A DNA stretch of 8,032 bases, from contig JAJYAW010000114.1 of the NCBI GenBank assembly GCA_021779335.1, forward strand, positions 1 to 8,032, in the 5' to 3' direction. Made by a program: the position numbers and the translations under genes. The stretch's first letter is position 1, and the number at the start of each line of letters is the position of its first letter. The notes beneath the pieces are model-generated. The model made no database searches, was not told the DNA's origin, and was given only the letters and a program-made list of their open reading frames with translations. This document shows, one piece after another, positions 6,561 to 8,032 of the stretch. Source of the DNA: Myxococcales bacterium. Its GTDB lineage: Bacteria; Myxococcota; Myxococcia; Myxococcales; Anaeromyxobacteraceae.

Positions 6561-6576
6561 GGCGCCCCTCGGCGCC
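6561..6576. repeat. Short GC-rich inverted repeat between divergent genes
   Basis: GGCGCC-CCTC-GGCGCC in the 142-base gap between the zinc-ribbon start and the DUF3108 start. It differs from the inverted repeat at 3400-3415 by a single base in the loop. The rest of this gap shows no convincing promoter hexamers by eye; it must hold the start signals of two divergent genes. Chance occurrence is possible given how frequent GGCGCC is here. Confidence 0.3.
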
Positions 6577-6639
6577 AGGGCCCGAGCCGCCCGGAGCTCC
6601 GGTGGACGGCGGCCGCGGGCGGAGGCATCCTCTCTCCCC

Positions 6640-7410
6640 GTGCTCGCCCCCCTCCTCGCCCTGCTCCTCGCGGCGCCGCCGGCCCCGGCCGCCTGCGCGC
6701 TGCCGCCGCTGGCCGGGCCGCCCCCCTTCGGCCCGGGGGAGGTGCTCTCGATGGAGCTCGGCCTCCTCGGCGCGGTCCGCGTGGGCGAGCTCCAGTTCTC
6801 GGTGGAGCGCTCCGCCGGGGCGGGCCAGCTGCTCACGCTCGCCGGCCGGGCCCGGAACACCGCCCGCTTCGGCCCGCTGCAGCGGCTGGTGGCGGTCGGG
6901 CTCTCCTGGGTGGACGCGCGGACGCTGCGGCCGGAGCGGTACCGCGAGGAGTCCGACGAGGACGGCCACCGCCACGTCAGCGACACGCGCCTCTCGCCGC
7001 CAGGCCCCCAGGTCGTCATGGCGCTCACCGACGACGGGCGCGCCGGGCGGGTCACCTACCAGCGGCAGGGCGCGGCCCTCGACGCCGTCTCGGCGCTCTA
7101 CTACCTGCGCGCGGCGCGGCTGGCCCCGGGCGACCGGTTCTGCTTCGACATGGTGGGCAACGGCAAGTACTGGCGCGTCGAGGGGCGGGTGGCGCCCGCC
7201 CCGGAGCAGGTCGAGGTGCCGGCCGGCCGCTTCCAGGCGCTGCGGCTCGAGGCCACGGCGCGGCGGGCCGACGGCCAGGGGAAGCCCCGGCCGCTCTGGG
7301 TCTGGCTCGGCGCCGACCGGCGCCGGCTGCCGGTGGCCGCCGTCACCGAGGTGGACCTGGGGCCGGTGTCGGCCAAGCTCGTCGAGGTGCGCGGGGCGCG
7401 CGCGCCCTGA
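6640..7410 (+). CDS. Exported DUF3108 family protein
   Basis: Predicted periplasmic or outer-membrane-associated beta-rich protein of unknown role. From the GTG at 6640 it has 256 residues: a hydrophobic leader (1-17) ending in an APA-type cleavage site with Cys19 just after, then the DUF3108 region. Family-like points are FGPGEVLSMELGLLGAVRVGEL (30-51, the 'GE...Y.v...G...G' opening, listed here in shortened sense), DAVSALYYLRA at 148-158, a PAGRF.ALRLE strand near 190-200, and LWVWLGADRRRLPV at 218-231, the usual 'iWls.D..r.P' end. GGAGG at 6621-6625 is 14 bases before the GTG, rather far. The only other in-frame start is ATG 6496, which would add 48 Arg/Pro/Ala-rich residues, has no Shine-Dalgarno and overlaps the divergent start codon. 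A poor lipobox (PAAC) makes a lipoprotein unlikely but not excluded. Its stop is six bases from the stop of the convergent unknown gene. Confidence 0.85.
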   Translation: MLAPLLALLLAAPPAPAACALPPLAGPPPFGPGEVLSMELGLLGAVRVGELQFSVERSAGAGQLLTLAGRARNTARFGPLQRLVAVGLSWVDARTLRPERYREESDEDGHRHVSDTRLSPPGPQVVMALTDDGRAGRVTYQRQGAALDAVSALYYLRAARLAPGDRFCFDMVGNGKYWRVEGRVAPAPEQVEVPAGRFQALRLEATARRADGQGKPRPLWVWLGADRRRLPVAAVTEVDLGPVSAKLVEVRGARAP

Positions 7411-7416
7411 CGGCCG

Positions 7417-7788
7417 CTACATCCGCGCGGCCACCTGGGCCAGGCGCCGGCGCACGTTGGCCAGCACCTCGGCCAGGTACTCGATCTGGTCGAAGGGGCC
7501 CCCGCCGAGCGCCAGGGCGAGCAGCTTCTGCTGCGACACGTCGGGATCGCCCAGCTCCTCCTCGATGCGGGCCACGTAGCCCGAGATGCCCCCGAGCGCC
7601 TGGCCGGCCTCCCTGAGGTCGTCGGAGAGGAAGTCGAGCACCACGTGCTCGCGCGCGGTCTTGCCGGAGAGCCGGCGGCGCAGCGCCTCGACCGCGTCGC
7701 CCGGCCGCGGCGCCGGCCCCGCGGCCACCCGCGCCGGCGCCGCCCGCTCCACCACCGCCACGCCCGCCCGGATCGCCTTCGCCGTCAT
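7417..7788 (-). CDS. Unrecognised small helical protein
   Basis: A 123-residue protein that I do not recognise. No signal peptide, membrane segment or metal-binding motif is visible, so it is probably cytoplasmic. Residues 1-30 are Ala/Pro/Arg-rich and likely flexible; 31-120 look helical, with charged heptad-like stretches (DAVEALRRRLSG at 31-42, REHVVLDFLSDDLREAGQAL at 47-66, YVARIEEELGDPDVSQQKLL at 71-90, and a final amphipathic helix at about 100-120). The ATG at 7788 is preferred because GGAGG lies five bases before it; a GTG directly in front (7791) would leave only two bases. The start is fused to the upstream stop as TGATG, so the two minus-strand genes are almost certainly cotranscribed and coupled. 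Codon use and frame bias match its neighbours, so it looks real and native. Confidence 0.72.
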   Translation of the reverse strand: MTAKAIRAGVAVVERAAPARVAAGPAPRPGDAVEALRRRLSGKTAREHVVLDFLSDDLREAGQALGGISGYVARIEEELGDPDVSQQKLLALALGGGPFDQIEYLAEVLANVRRRLAQVAARM

Positions 7789-8032
7789 CACGTCCTCCGC
7801 TCCGCCCGTGCCGTCCTGCGCCGCGCCACCGCCGCGATGGCGGCCTCGATGCGCGCCCCCGGCTGCCCTTCGTCCACCAGTTCCCGCACCTCTCGCAGCG
7901 CCTGCGCCAGGGCCTCGTCCCCGTCGAGGCCGCGCGCCGCGCAGAGCGATCGCGCCAGCGCTCCCACCCGCTGGCCGCCTGGCGGCTCCCCGGCCGCCCG
8001 CCGCTCCGCCGGCGCGGCGGTCGACGGGGCCG
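7788..8032 (-). CDS. Unrecognised protein, C-terminal part only (5' end beyond window)
   Basis: An open frame enters from the right edge and ends at the TGA at 7790-7788, giving 80 visible residues. The visible part begins with an Ala/Pro/Gly-rich linker (about 20 residues), followed by predicted helices (VGALARSLCAARGL, DEALAQALREVRELVDEG, ARIEAAIAAVARRR) and a strongly basic tail (RRTARAERRT). There is one Cys and no recognisable motif. The gene body is supported by G/C-rich third positions and by the TGATG junction with the following gene, which fits a genuine operon pair. Without the N-terminal part no function can be offered; the basic tail might contact nucleic acid or a partner, but this is a guess. 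Confidence 0.6.
   Translation of the reverse strand, partial: APSTAAPAERRAAGEPPGGQRVGALARSLCAARGLDGDEALAQALREVRELVDEGQPGARIEAAIAAVARRRTARAERRT

Noticed and set aside
7661..7760. Dense GGCGCC/CCGCGG-type short repeats as a possible structured RNA
   Set aside because: They lie in the Ala/Pro/Arg-rich coding part of the unknown gene and reflect codon composition rather than a defined stem arrangement.
7789..7791. GTG start one codon before the chosen ATG for the 123-residue protein
   Set aside because: It would sit only two bases from the GGAGG; the ATG at 7788 has a five-base spacer. The difference is one residue.

Overview
The window is very GC-rich, densely coded chromosomal DNA. Its base composition, almost exclusively G/C third positions, and its gene set suggest a myxobacterium-like member of the former Deltaproteobacteria, with Anaeromyxobacter and relatives the best guess. 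That assignment is inference from memory of gene content, not from a search. All recognisable genes are housekeeping or cell-envelope genes. I see no mobile element, tRNA, rRNA, CRISPR array or phage-like gene.

Left half, minus strand: a tightly packed elongasome operon reads leftwards as mreC (GTG start at 3333), mreD (4-base overlap with mreC) and mrdA, which encodes PBP2, the elongation transpeptidase (start at 1941, 7 bases after mreD). mrdA is still open at base 1, so its C-terminus and any following rodA lie outside. A plausible sigma70-type promoter for the operon sits at 3364-3393.

Middle, plus strand: divergent from mreC is a ppiD-like gene for a membrane-anchored periplasmic parvulin chaperone (3457-5040). 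It is followed by maf (nucleotide pyrophosphatase, 5070-5651) and a yggS/PLPBP gene (5648-6295, GTGA overlap with maf). The three probably form one transcription unit.

Right part: a 73-residue protein with an acidic N-terminus and two CxxC pairs (zinc ribbon) lies on the minus strand, and its 3' end overlaps the end of yggS by 20 bases. Divergent from it is a secreted DUF3108-family protein (about 6640-7410). Two unrecognised genes on the minus strand, coupled by a TGATG junction, complete the window; the upstream one is cut by the right edge.

The unifying theme is envelope growth and periplasmic protein handling: MreC/MreD/PBP2 drive lateral wall synthesis, the PpiD-like protein assists folding of exported proteins, and DUF3108 proteins are exported. 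Nothing here amounts to a clearly new system. The points most worth a second look are a predicted Cys3-His metal site beside the PBP2 active site, retention of both parvulin histidines in the PpiD-like protein, absence of mreB at the head of the mre operon, and the two unrecognised coupled genes at the right edge.
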